DNA of 64,000 nt from contig NZ_JAHWGT010000005.1 of NCBI RefSeq assembly GCF_020873895.1, forward strand, positions 124,001 to 188,000, written 5' to 3'. This DNA comes from Streptomyces sp. DH12. GTDB taxonomy: Bacteria; Actinomycetota; Actinomycetes; Streptomycetales; Streptomycetaceae. The position numbers and the translations under genes are program-made. Shown here piece after piece: positions 32,944 through 41,010 of this stretch. How positions within the stretch are numbered: the first letter of the stretch is position 1; each line of letters begins with the position of its first letter. The notes under the pieces are model-generated. The model did no database searches and was not told the origin of the DNA. It saw nothing but the letters and a program-made list of their open reading frames with translations.

Positions 32944-34548
32944 ATGATGAGATTGTTCGGCAGGTACCTGCCGGTGGCGGCGGTCACGGCCGCCCTCGTC
33001 GGCGGGATGGTGACCACGACGCCCGCGCACGCCGTGGTCGGGGGTGGAGAGGTGGGCGGCGACGGTGACTGGATGGTGCAGGTCCACGTCACCCTCCCCG
33101 ACGGCGCGAAGCGGGTCTGCGGCGGCGCCGCCGTCGGAGGGAACCTCAAGGTGCTCACCTCGGCGGGGTGCGTGGCGGGAGCGAAGGAGATACGCGTCGC
33201 CTCCGGCATCGCCCGCCTGGCCGGGGACGCGGACTGGCCACCGCAGTACGAGGACCTGGCCATGGCCGGTTCCGACGCCGAACTGTCCTGGGTGCACCCG
33301 CAGTACGACCCGGCCACCGGACGCAACGACGTGGCGCTGGTCGCCGCGCTGGGCCATCTGAACACGCACGAGACCATCCGGCTGACGGCCTCCGACGACA
33401 GCGCCTCGTACGCGCCCGGGACCCCGGCGACGTTCCGGGGCTGGGGCAGCACCAGCGGTACCTCGTCGCAGCCCGCACCCTCGGTGCGCGAGGCCACGCT
33501 GCCGATCCGCCCCGACGCGGAGTGCGCCACCGCTGTGGGGGCCGCCTGGGAGCCCGGCCGGATGGTCTGCGCGGGCGAGCCGGCGACCGGCGCGGACACG
33601 GGTACCGTCGCGCCGTGCACCGGTGACGAGGGCGGCCCCCTGGTCGTCGGCGGCCGTCTCGTGGGCGTGTTCTCGCGCGGTACCGGGCCCGGGTGCACGT
33701 CCGAGGGCGGGCAGGCGGTGTTCACCAAGGTCAGCGCGTTCGTCGGGGAGCTCGCCCCGCGCATCCAGGCCGTCAGCCTCGACGGCGACCACCGGGCCGA
33801 CCTGTTCGCCATGACCCCGGACGGCACGGCGTACCACTACGACAGCACCGGCAACGGCCTGTCCGCACCGGTGCGCCAACCGCGACTCTCCTCCACCTAC
33901 ACCCGCTTCCGCCAGGCCGACCTCGACGGGGACGGCGCCCAGGACTACGTCTTCCGCGACGCGGCGGGCGACCTCTACTGGCGCCACTGGGCGGTGGTCG
34001 AGATCGACCCGTGGGGCTACCCGGAGGCACGCGAGGAGTATGAGACGAAGCTCGGCTCCGGGTTCGGCGCCATGCGCTCCATCACGATCCCCGGTGACGT
34101 GACCGGCGACGGTTCGCCGGACATCGTCGCGGTGGACGCCGACGGCGTCCAGTGGGTCTACCCCTTCAAGGCCCCGTGGGGCGGACTGCACCCCCGGATC
34201 AAGACGGGCACCGGCTGGGGCAGCCTGACCTCGTTCGGCAGCGGCGACTACACCGGTGACGGCAAGCCCGACCTCCTCACCCGCGACACCGACGGCAGGC
34301 TGTGGCTCTACCGGGGCACCGGCATCGCCGCCACCCCGTGGCAGAACCGCGTGCAGATCGGCACGGGCTGGAACTACACCGCCTACGCCGCGAGCGGTGA
34401 CGTCGACGGCGACGCCAAGGCGGACTTCTTCGTCCGTGACTCCGCCGGGTACCTCTGGCTCTACAAGGGCACCGGCAACCTCGCCGCGCCCCTTCGGAAC
34501 CGGGTGCAGGTCGGCGGCGGCTGGAACGCGTACAGCCTCATCGGCTGA
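32944..34548 (+). CDS. Secreted trypsin-fold pseudoprotease with FG-GAP/VCBS repeats
   Basis: 534 residues. Signal peptide to TPAHA (30), mature start VVGGGEV like the IVGG of trypsins. The fold is kept: KVLTSAGCVAG, NDVALVAALG (Asp129), CTGDEGGPLVVGGRLVGVFS. But the catalytic His is Gly75 (TSAGC instead of TAAHC) and the catalytic Ser is Glu229 (GDEGGP instead of GDSGGP), so it should not cleave peptides. Residues ~278-534 hold about five FG-GAP repeats with Ca-loop D-x-D/T-G-D patterns (SLDGDHRADLF, ADLDGDGAQDYVF, GDVTGDGSPDIVA, GDYTGDGKPDLLT, GDVDGDAKADFFV), a beta-propeller for binding. Likely an extracellular binding protein. Confidence 0.9.
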   Translation: MMRLFGRYLPVAAVTAALVGGMVTTTPAHAVVGGGEVGGDGDWMVQVHVTLPDGAKRVCGGAAVGGNLKVLTSAGCVAGAKEIRVASGIARLAGDADWPPQYEDLAMAGSDAELSWVHPQYDPATGRNDVALVAALGHLNTHETIRLTASDDSASYAPGTPATFRGWGSTSGTSSQPAPSVREATLPIRPDAECATAVGAAWEPGRMVCAGEPATGADTGTVAPCTGDEGGPLVVGGRLVGVFSRGTGPGCTSEGGQAVFTKVSAFVGELAPRIQAVSLDGDHRADLFAMTPDGTAYHYDSTGNGLSAPVRQPRLSSTYTRFRQADLDGDGAQDYVFRDAAGDLYWRHWAVVEIDPWGYPEAREEYETKLGSGFGAMRSITIPGDVTGDGSPDIVAVDADGVQWVYPFKAPWGGLHPRIKTGTGWGSLTSFGSGDYTGDGKPDLLTRDTDGRLWLYRGTGIAATPWQNRVQIGTGWNYTAYAASGDVDGDAKADFFVRDSAGYLWLYKGTGNLAAPLRNRVQVGGGWNAYSLIG

Positions 34549-34706
34549 CGGAGCCGGCAGGCGCGGCCGCGGCTGCCGACGCGTGCTCCACCGCGGAGCG
34601 GGGCCGGCCGGGCCGTGGCCGCGGCGGCCCTCGTCGCAGGGCGTCGAGTTCGCGGGTCCGCGCTCCGCCCGCCCGCCTTCGTCGCGCGCCGGCCGCAGCC
34701 TGTCAC

Positions 34707-34745
34707 CGAGCGCTCCGGTCGGCCGACGGCCGACCGGAGCGCTCG
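34707..34745. terminator. 39-bp near-perfect palindrome between convergent genes
   Basis: Two exact 19-base arms (beginning CGAGCGCTCCGG) around a single central A. It lies between the pseudoprotease and gap stops and can terminate both. Confidence 0.85.
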
Positions 34746-34800
34746 AAGGACGTGCCGGCCGCGACGGCCGGCGAAGGCGGGACGCCACCCCGGCGTCCGG

Positions 34801-35799
34801 TCAGCGGGTGGCGAGGAGTTCCAGCGTGTCGATCACCCGGTTCGAGAAGCCCCACTCGTTGTCGTACCACGCCACCACCTTGACGTGGCGGCCCTCGACG
34901 CGGGTGAGGGCCGAGTCGAAGATCGACGAGGCGGGGTTGCCCGTGATGTCGGACGAAACGAGCGGGTCCTCGGAGTACTCGAGGATGCCGGCGAGCGGCC
35001 CCTGAGCCGCCGCGCGGTACGCCGCCAGCACGTCGTCGCGTGTCACGTCGCGGGCGACGGTCGTGTTGAGCTCGACGATCGAGCCCACCGGCACCGGCAC
35101 GCGGATCGAGTCCCCCGACAGCTTGCCGTCGAGGTTCGGCAGCACCAGACCGATCGCCTTGGCGGCGCCGGTCGTGGTCGGCACGATGTTGACGCCGGCG
35201 GCCCGGGCGCGACGGGCGTCGCGGTGCGGACCGTCCTGCAGGTTCTGCTCCTGCGTGTAGGCGTGCACCGTCGTCATGAACCCGTGCTCGATGCCGGCGA
35301 GTTCGTCGAGGACGGCGGCCAGCGGCGCGAGCGCGTTGGTGGTGCAGGAGGCGTTCGAGACGATCGTGTGCACGGCCGGGTCGTAGGCGTCGGTGTTGAC
35401 CCCGAACGCGAGCGTGACGTCGGCCCCGTCCGACGGCGCGCTGACGAGCACCTTCTTCGCGCCCGCGTCCAGGTGGGCGCGGGCGGCCTTGGCCGAGGTG
35501 AAGCGGCCGGTGGCCTCCAGGACGACGTCGACGCCGAGGTCGGCCCACGGCAGCCGCGCCGGTTCACGCTCGGCCAGCACCGTGATCCGACGGCCGTCGA
35601 CGACGAGGGTGTCCCCGTCGGCGGTCACCGGGCGCCCGAGCCGGCCGGCCGTGCTGTCGTAGGCGAGCAGCCGGGCGAGAGTGGCGGGCTCCGTCAGGTC
35701 GTTGACGGCGACGATCTCCAGGGCGCTGTCGCGCTCCAGCAGTGCGCGCAGCACGTTGCGTCCGATGCGGCCGAAACCGTTGATGGCGATACGAGTCAT
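34801..35799 (-). CDS. gap: Glyceraldehyde-3-phosphate dehydrogenase, type I
   Basis: 332 residues, normal length. NAD-binding start TRIAINGFGRIGRNVLRALL; catalytic Cys in SNASCTTNALAPL with the partner His in MTTVHAYTQEQ; C-terminal VVAWYDNEWGFSNRV. It oxidises glyceraldehyde-3-phosphate in glycolysis. ATG 35799 fits the conserved N-terminus. A GlxA-type regulator gene lies upstream on the same strand and a long inverted repeat lies between them, which is unusual for a housekeeping gap; it may be a second, regulated copy. Confidence 0.93.
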   Translation of the reverse strand: MTRIAINGFGRIGRNVLRALLERDSALEIVAVNDLTEPATLARLLAYDSTAGRLGRPVTADGDTLVVDGRRITVLAEREPARLPWADLGVDVVLEATGRFTSAKAARAHLDAGAKKVLVSAPSDGADVTLAFGVNTDAYDPAVHTIVSNASCTTNALAPLAAVLDELAGIEHGFMTTVHAYTQEQNLQDGPHRDARRARAAGVNIVPTTTGAAKAIGLVLPNLDGKLSGDSIRVPVPVGSIVELNTTVARDVTRDDVLAAYRAAAQGPLAGILEYSEDPLVSSDITGNPASSIFDSALTRVEGRHVKVVAWYDNEWGFSNRVIDTLELLATR

Positions 35800-35853
35800 G
35801 AGTGGTGTCCCTTCCTTCGCCACCAGGCTCGCCCGCCGTACGCGCCGGTGACA

Positions 35854-35890
35854 GTGGCGGGATCGCCACGGTTCACAAGGATCCCGCCAC
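35854..35890. promoter_or_regulatory. Inverted repeat upstream of gap
   Basis: Exact 11-base arms GTGGCGGGATC and GATCCCGCCAC with a 15-base spacer, 55 bases before the gap start. It can be an operator for the neighbouring regulator or a terminator of the regulator gene. Confidence 0.6.
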
Positions 35891-35975
35891 ACGGCGCCGG
35901 GCGGACCACCCACCCGTCACCCATCAACCGGTCACCCCGGCCCCACCCGGCTCACCCGCCCCGGCCTCACCCGGG

Positions 35976-36932
35976 TCAGCCGCCCCGGGTGAAGGTGCGC
36001 CGGTACTCGCTCGGTGTGGTGCCCAGAACGCGTTGGAAGTGCAGGCGCAGGTTCGCGCCGGTGCCCAGCCCGACGTCGGCGGCGATCTGTTCGACGCCGC
36101 GCTGCGAGCGCTCCAGCAGCTCGCGGGCGAGGTCGACGCGGGCGCGCATCACCCACTGCATCGGTGTGTAGCCGGTCTCCTCGACGAAGCGGCGGGAGAA
36201 CGTACGCGGCGAGACCCCGGCCTGCCGCGCCAGTACGTCGAGGGTCAGGGGTTCACCGAGCCGGTGCAGCGCCCACTCGCGGGTGTCGGCGAACCGCTCG
36301 CCGAGCGGCTCGGGGACGCTGCGCGGCACGTACTGGGCCTGGCCGCCGCTGCGGTAGGGGGCGGCGACCAGACGCCGCGCCGCGTGGTTGGACGCGGCCA
36401 CTCCGAGGTCGCGGCGCAGGATGTGCAGACACAGGTCGATGCCCGAGGCGGCGCCGGCGGAGGTGAGCACGCTCCCCTCGTCCACGAACAGCACGTTCTC
36501 ATCGACCCGGACGAGCGGATGCCTGGCCGTCAGCGCCCGCGTGTAGTGCCAGTGGGTCGTGGCGCGCCTGCCGTCGAGCAGGCCCGTGGCGGCGAGCGCG
36601 AAGGCACCCGTCGAGATGGCGGCGAGCCGCGCGCCCCGGGCGTGGGCGGCGATCAGCGCGTCGACGACGGCCCGCGGCGGATCCTCGCGGTCCGGGGACC
36701 GGTAACCGGGGACGAAGACGATGTCGGCCCACGCCAGCGCGTCGAGACCGTGGGCGACGTCGTACGCGAGGCCGTCGCCGCCGGTCACGAGGCCGGGTGT
36801 CGCCCCGCACACCCGCACCTCGTACGGCATGCTCGCGCGGGTCGTGAAGACCTGCGCGGGGATGCCGACGTCGAGGGGCTTCGCACCGTCGAGCACGAGG
36901 ACGGCGACGCGATGCAGACGGGAGGCTGGCAC
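35976..36932 (-). CDS. GlxA-family regulator (DJ-1/PfpI plus AraC HTH)
   Basis: 318 residues. DJ-1-like domain: RVAVLVLDGAKPLDVGIPA, IVFVPGYRSPD, elbow RLAAISTGAFALAATGLL, where the usual Cys is replaced by Thr (ISTGAF, not ICSGAF). TTHWHYTRALTARHP follows. AraC HTH: LDVLARQAGVSPRTFSRRF and VGLGTGANLRLHFQRVLG. A ligand-binding rather than enzymatic domain is expected. Located upstream of gap, codirectional, so gap is a candidate target. Confidence 0.9.
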   Translation of the reverse strand: MPASRLHRVAVLVLDGAKPLDVGIPAQVFTTRASMPYEVRVCGATPGLVTGGDGLAYDVAHGLDALAWADIVFVPGYRSPDREDPPRAVVDALIAAHARGARLAAISTGAFALAATGLLDGRRATTHWHYTRALTARHPLVRVDENVLFVDEGSVLTSAGAASGIDLCLHILRRDLGVAASNHAARRLVAAPYRSGGQAQYVPRSVPEPLGERFADTREWALHRLGEPLTLDVLARQAGVSPRTFSRRFVEETGYTPMQWVMRARVDLARELLERSQRGVEQIAADVGLGTGANLRLHFQRVLGTTPSEYRRTFTRGG

Positions 36933-37229
36933 AGGAAGAGGTTACGCGGAGCGTGACGCCCGCCCGCCCACCGCGAGAAGTGGGCGGGCGGCACACCGGC
37001 CGGAGCGCCCTCGGCACACCTGCCACCGTGGAGGAGGCGCCGTGTCGGCGTTTCGGCAGAGTCGGCCTCGCGCGGCCCTCCCGTACCGCCAGGGACGATG
37101 GGGCCCCTGCCTGTCCGCGGAACCGCGGGCAGCCTCCTGTCGCGAGGGGCCTGGCCGGTCCGGCCGTCCGGGCGGCCAGGCGGGCGGCACCGGCACGGTC
37201 AGGCGGTCGGGCGGGCGGCTCCGGCGCGG
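36933..37229. other. Intergenic with a duplicated GC segment
   Basis: No gene seen. At 37170-37229 a ~28-bp unit containing ccggcacggtcaggcg / ccggcgcggtcaggcg is duplicated in tandem, reaching the stop of the MpaB-like gene. Confidence 0.55.
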
Positions 37230-38699
37230 TCAGGCGTCGGCGAGGACGGGGTCGTACGGGGTGCTCGTGCGGCGGCCCGACATGAAGGCGACGAAGTCGC
37301 CCACGAAGGCGCTGCGGCCGTACCCGCCGTCGTCGGCGGCGAGGTCGCGGTGGAAGGCGGTGCGGAAGAGCGTGCGGTACTCGTTCGCGTCGATGGTCCC
37401 CCCGCCGTCCTTGTCGGTCGCTTCGAAGAGCACTTCGGCGACGCGGATGAGAGCGGGACCGGCGAGGGAGGGGACCGCGGCGGCGTACTCCTGCGCACTG
37501 ACGCGGCCGTCGCCGTCGGAGTCGAGGGCGGCCTGGAGCTCGCGCCACCAGGCGGCGAAGGCGTCGTAGAGCCGAGTCTCCTCCGGTTCGTCCAGGTCCA
37601 GGCGGGTGGAGAGTTCGCGGGCCATGGCGGCGAGGTCGGGCCAGTCGAGGTGGCCGTCACCGGTCTGGTCCAGCACCTGGCGGAAGAACTCCTCCGCCGA
37701 ACGCCGCCCCTGCCCCGTACCCGCCGAAGCCGTGGGCGCCGGGTCGGCGTCGAGGTCGGCGCCGAGCGGGGTCAGCAGCCGGAGCAGGGCCGAGGCCCGC
37801 TTCATGCGGGCGCGCAGGGCCGCCACGGTCCGGGCGCGGGGGTCGTCGCTGCCGGGCGAGAGGGAGAGGACTTCGATGATGCTCTCGGCGTTGATCCAGC
37901 CCTCGGGCAGGAAGCGGGCGAGCCCGGCGGCGAAGTAGGCGCCCTGCATGAGGGTCGGGGCACCGGGCATCTCCGGCAGACCGGCTCGGCGCCGGTACGG
38001 CGCGGGGAGCGAGGCGACGGTGATCGCGCCGAGGAGCGGACCGACGACGGCCCGGCCGGCGGCCCACAGCGTGGGCGCGCTGTCGAGCAGCGCCGGGGCG
38101 GGCAGGTTGTCGAAGAGCCGGTAGAGGATGACGCGGGCCGCCTCGGTGTTCTCCAGCTCGTTCTCGACGACCCGGTCGAAGTACGACCAGAAGTCGTGGA
38201 GCGCTTCGGGGAGTTCACCGGCGTCGCCGTCGAGCGCGGCCAGGTACGCGCGGTACTCGCCGTACATCCGCTCCATCGTGTCCTGGTCGAGCGGCTGGCC
38301 GCTCAGCCTGCACATGGTGACGGCGCTCTCGAAGAGGGTGGCGATCACCCAGGCGCGGGTCGCACGGTCCATCGCGTCGTAGGGGCGGCCGCGGGAGTCG
38401 GAGCCGCTCATGCGGGCGTGGAGCCGGTTGAGCCGGGCGGCCTCCCGTTCGCGCACCGCGGGGTCGGCGCCGAACATGCGCCGCATGCTGAGGAAGGTGT
38501 TGCGGAGCCGGCGCCAGGGGTGGGCGACGAAGGTGGAGTTGTCCAGGAGGGCGGCGCCGACCTGCGGGTGCGCGGCCTCCAGGACGGTGGCGCGGATCAT
38601 GGCCAGCGCCCAGCGCGGGTCGTCGAAGAAGGCGGCGAACTGGGACTGCGGGCCGAACAGGGGTGCCTCGTCGGCCGTTCCCGTGGTTCCGGTCGTCAT
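37230..38699 (-). CDS. MpaB/Lcp-family (DUF2236) heme oxygenase-like protein fused to EF-hands
   Basis: 489 residues; ATG 38699 overlaps the upstream prenyltransferase stop (ATGA). The MpaB/rubber-oxygenase domain spans ~15-320: LEAAHPQVGAALLDNS, RRLRNTFLSMRRMFGAD, NRLHARMSG, DRATRAWVIATLFESAV, typical of PF09995, whose characterised member Lcp is a b-type heme enzyme cleaving cis-polyisoprene. The C-terminus carries three EF-hand loops: DQTGDGHLDWPD (~344), DSDGDGRVSAQE (~393) and DKDGGGTIDANE (~429). No signal peptide, so cytoplasmic. Fusion to calcium-binding hands is unusual. Coupling to a cis-prenyltransferase suggests an isoprenoid substrate. Confidence 0.88.
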   Translation of the reverse strand: MTTGTTGTADEAPLFGPQSQFAAFFDDPRWALAMIRATVLEAAHPQVGAALLDNSTFVAHPWRRLRNTFLSMRRMFGADPAVREREAARLNRLHARMSGSDSRGRPYDAMDRATRAWVIATLFESAVTMCRLSGQPLDQDTMERMYGEYRAYLAALDGDAGELPEALHDFWSYFDRVVENELENTEAARVILYRLFDNLPAPALLDSAPTLWAAGRAVVGPLLGAITVASLPAPYRRRAGLPEMPGAPTLMQGAYFAAGLARFLPEGWINAESIIEVLSLSPGSDDPRARTVAALRARMKRASALLRLLTPLGADLDADPAPTASAGTGQGRRSAEEFFRQVLDQTGDGHLDWPDLAAMARELSTRLDLDEPEETRLYDAFAAWWRELQAALDSDGDGRVSAQEYAAAVPSLAGPALIRVAEVLFEATDKDGGGTIDANEYRTLFRTAFHRDLAADDGGYGRSAFVGDFVAFMSGRRTSTPYDPVLADA

Positions 38700-39574
38700 G
38701 CGGGGGCTCCGTTCGTCCGTGGCGGCACGCCGCCGAAGCGGCGGTCGCGGCGCTGGTAGGTGTGCAGGCAGGAGAGGAAGTCGGGGGCCCGGAAGTCCGG
38801 CCAGAGCACTTCGGGGAAGACCCACTCGGCGTAGGCGACCTGCCAGAGCATGAAGTTGGAGATGCGCTGCTCGCCGGAGGTGCGGATGACGAGGTCCACG
38901 TCGGGCGTGTCGGGGAACGGCAGGTGGTCCGCGAAGAGCCGCTCGGTCACCTCGTCGGCGGGTGTCCCGCTGCGGATCAGCGACCTCGCGGCCTCGACGA
39001 TGTCCCGGCGCCCGCCGTGGTCGAAGGCGACGGTCAGCGTCATGCCCCGGTTGTCGGAGGTCAGCGTCGTCAGGTCGTCGAAGTCGCGGGCCAGCTCACG
39101 GGGGATGCGCGGGTCGGCGACGCCGAGGAAGCGGCAGCGGATGCCGCGCGCGAGCAGCAGCGGCGCGTGCTTCCGCACGACCTGGCGGACCAGTCGCATC
39201 AGGTAGTCGACCTCGGTACCGGGGCGGTTCCAGTTCTCGGTGGAGAAGGCGTACAGGCTGAGCCACCCGACGCCGGCACCGCGGGCCGCCTCGATGATGT
39301 CGATGACGGTGGTCTCGGCGGCCCGGTGGCCCGCGGTGCGGGGAAGCGAGCGCAGCTGCGCCCAGCGGCCGTTGCCGTCCATCACGCAGGCCACGTGCCG
39401 CGGCACCGCCCGCGCCGGCCCGTCGTCCCGCCGCTGCCCGCCGGGTCCGTCGCCGTGCTGCCGTCCGCCCGGCCGGTCCTCCGTCGCCGCGCGTACGGCC
39501 TGGATACCGTGGTCCGTCAAATCTGGCCCAGCCCCGTCCGCGGCGACACGATCGGTCGCCCAGTCCTCGGTCAC
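38696..39574 (-). CDS. cis-prenyltransferase (isoprenyl transferase, UppS-like)
   Basis: 292 residues from GTG 39574; upstream starts up to 39625 and a shorter start before VPRHVACVMDGNGRWAQ are possible. Catalytic HVACVMDGNGRWA (Asp of DGNGR), GHRAAETTVIDIIEAARG, LYAFSTENWNRP, LTVAFDHGGRRDIVEAAR, IRTSGEQRISNFMLWQVAY and YAEWVFPEVLWPDF are all present, giving a complete active site. It condenses IPP onto an allylic diphosphate in cis. The first ~70 residues are non-conserved. The downstream gene overlaps by ATGA, which argues for a dedicated pathway rather than the housekeeping UppS. Confidence 0.9.
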   Translation of the reverse strand: MTEDWATDRVAADGAGPDLTDHGIQAVRAATEDRPGGRQHGDGPGGQRRDDGPARAVPRHVACVMDGNGRWAQLRSLPRTAGHRAAETTVIDIIEAARGAGVGWLSLYAFSTENWNRPGTEVDYLMRLVRQVVRKHAPLLLARGIRCRFLGVADPRIPRELARDFDDLTTLTSDNRGMTLTVAFDHGGRRDIVEAARSLIRSGTPADEVTERLFADHLPFPDTPDVDLVIRTSGEQRISNFMLWQVAYAEWVFPEVLWPDFRAPDFLSCLHTYQRRDRRFGGVPPRTNGAPA

Positions 39575-39833
39575 ACCCACCCCGGCTCGCCGCCCTCGCC
39601 TCGCCCCGCGCGCCCCGCGCGCCACTCCGTTGGGAGTCTGGCAGCGTGGAGGGTCCCGACCGGCCGAAACCGGTGGCCGTCACCCTTGGCTCGTACGTCC
39701 GAGTCACTCGGCCGCATCCGGCATCCGGCGTCCGGCAGCTGCCGGACGCCGTGACCGGCTGTCCTTCCGCCCGCTCCGGGAGCGCCCCGGGGACATCACG
39801 ATCCGGTCAAGAGCTGTCTCGGGGGTCTTGATT

Positions 39834-39884
39834 CACCAGCGTGGAATCGATTCCATGCTGGTGTCGGTGTAATCGATTCCACAC
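39834..39884. promoter_or_regulatory. Two LacI-family operators before the ribose operon
   Basis: Site 1 (39834-39863) is a 30-bp palindrome with one mismatched pair, centred on TGGAATCGATTCCA. Site 2 (39867-39884) is GTGTAATCGATTCCACAC, with one mismatch. Both have the ATCGAT centre of LacI-family operators and lie 50-100 bases before the regulator gene. Confidence 0.88.
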
Positions 39885-39933
39885 GTGCCGGCCCCGCGCT
39901 CGCACGACTGATCCACAAGGAGGTGGAGCGGCG

Positions 39934-41010
39934 ATGGCAAGCATCAAGGACGTCGCGGCGGAGGCCGGGGTCTCCGCGGCCACGGTCTCGCGCGTCCTGA
40001 ACGACCACCCGTCGGTCAGCGCCGACGCACGCACCCGCGTGCTGGCCGCCGTCGAAGCCCTGGGCTACCGCCCGAACGCCGTCGCACGCTCCCTGCGCAC
40101 CGACCAGACGCACACCCTGGGCCTGGTCATCAGCGACGTGCTGAACCCGTACTTCACCGAGCTGGCACGCTCCGTCGAGGAGGAGGCCCGCGCGCTCGGC
40201 TACAGCGTCATCATCGGCAACGCCGACGAGCGGCCCGACCTCCAGGACCACCACGTACGCAACCTCCTGGACCGCCGGATCGACGGCCTGCTCGTCTCCC
40301 CGACGGACGGCGGCTCGCCGCTGATGCTGGACGCCGCCCGGGCCGGGACGCCCATGGTGTTCGTGGACCGGTGGATCCCGGGCGTGGACGTGCCGGTCGT
40401 CCGGTCGGACGGGCGGGCCGCCGTGCGGGACCTCGTGGCGCACCTGCACGGGCTCGGGCACCGGCGGCTCGCGATCATCGCGGGCCCGGCGGCGACCACG
40501 ACCGGCCAGGAGCGCGTGGCGGCCTTCCGGGAGGCGCTCGGCGCGTACGGGCTCGACCTGCCCGAGGCCTACACAGGGCAGGGCGACTTCCAGGCCGAGA
40601 GCGGTCGCCGGGTCACCGAGGGGTTCCTCGCCCTCCCCGAGCCGCCCGAGGTCGTGTTCGCAGCCGACAACCTGATGGCGCTCGGCGCACTGGACGCGGT
40701 ACGCGCGCGTGGCCTGCGCGTACCGGACGACCTCGCGCTGGCCGCGTTCGACGACATCCCGTGGTTCGTGCACACCGATCCGCCGATCACGGCGATCGCC
40801 CAGCCGACGGGCGAGCTGGGCCGGGCCGCCGTACGGGCCCTGGTCGACCGCATCGAGGGACGGCCCGGCGAGTCGGTGACCCTGCCCGCCCGCCTCGTCG
40901 TACGCCGCTCCTGCGGCGAGAACCCCGGCGGGAACCCAGGCGGGAACCCAGGTGAGAACCCAGGTGAGAACCCAGGTGAGAACCCCGTGACGAACAGGAG
41001 CCGGTCGTGA
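39934..41010 (+). CDS. rbsR: LacI-family ribose operon repressor
   Basis: 358 residues; ATG 39934 with AAGGAGG. LacI HTH ASIKDVAAEAGVSAATVSRV and hinge NDHPSVSADARTRVLAAV, then the sugar-binding core (LGLVISDVLNPYFTELARS, VVFAADNLMALGALDAV, LALAAFDDIPWFVHTDPPIT). An odd C-terminal tail of NPGG/NPGE repeats is encoded by a 12-bp tandem repeat. First gene of the operon, overlapping rbsA by GTGA, so it is autoregulated through the two upstream operators. Confidence 0.9.
   Translation: MASIKDVAAEAGVSAATVSRVLNDHPSVSADARTRVLAAVEALGYRPNAVARSLRTDQTHTLGLVISDVLNPYFTELARSVEEEARALGYSVIIGNADERPDLQDHHVRNLLDRRIDGLLVSPTDGGSPLMLDAARAGTPMVFVDRWIPGVDVPVVRSDGRAAVRDLVAHLHGLGHRRLAIIAGPAATTTGQERVAAFREALGAYGLDLPEAYTGQGDFQAESGRRVTEGFLALPEPPEVVFAADNLMALGALDAVRARGLRVPDDLALAAFDDIPWFVHTDPPITAIAQPTGELGRAAVRALVDRIEGRPGESVTLPARLVVRRSCGENPGGNPGGNPGENPGENPGENPVTNRSRS
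40921..40986 (+). repeat. 12-bp tandem repeat at the 3' end of rbsR
   Basis: Five units of aacccaggtgag / aaccccggcggg plus half a unit, each coding Asn-Pro-Gly-(Gly/Glu). In frame, so copy number changes only lengthen the tail. Confidence 0.9.

Noticed and set aside
40921-40986. Possible CRISPR-like array
   Set aside because: 12-bp units with no spacers, in frame within a coding region; no cas genes anywhere in the window.
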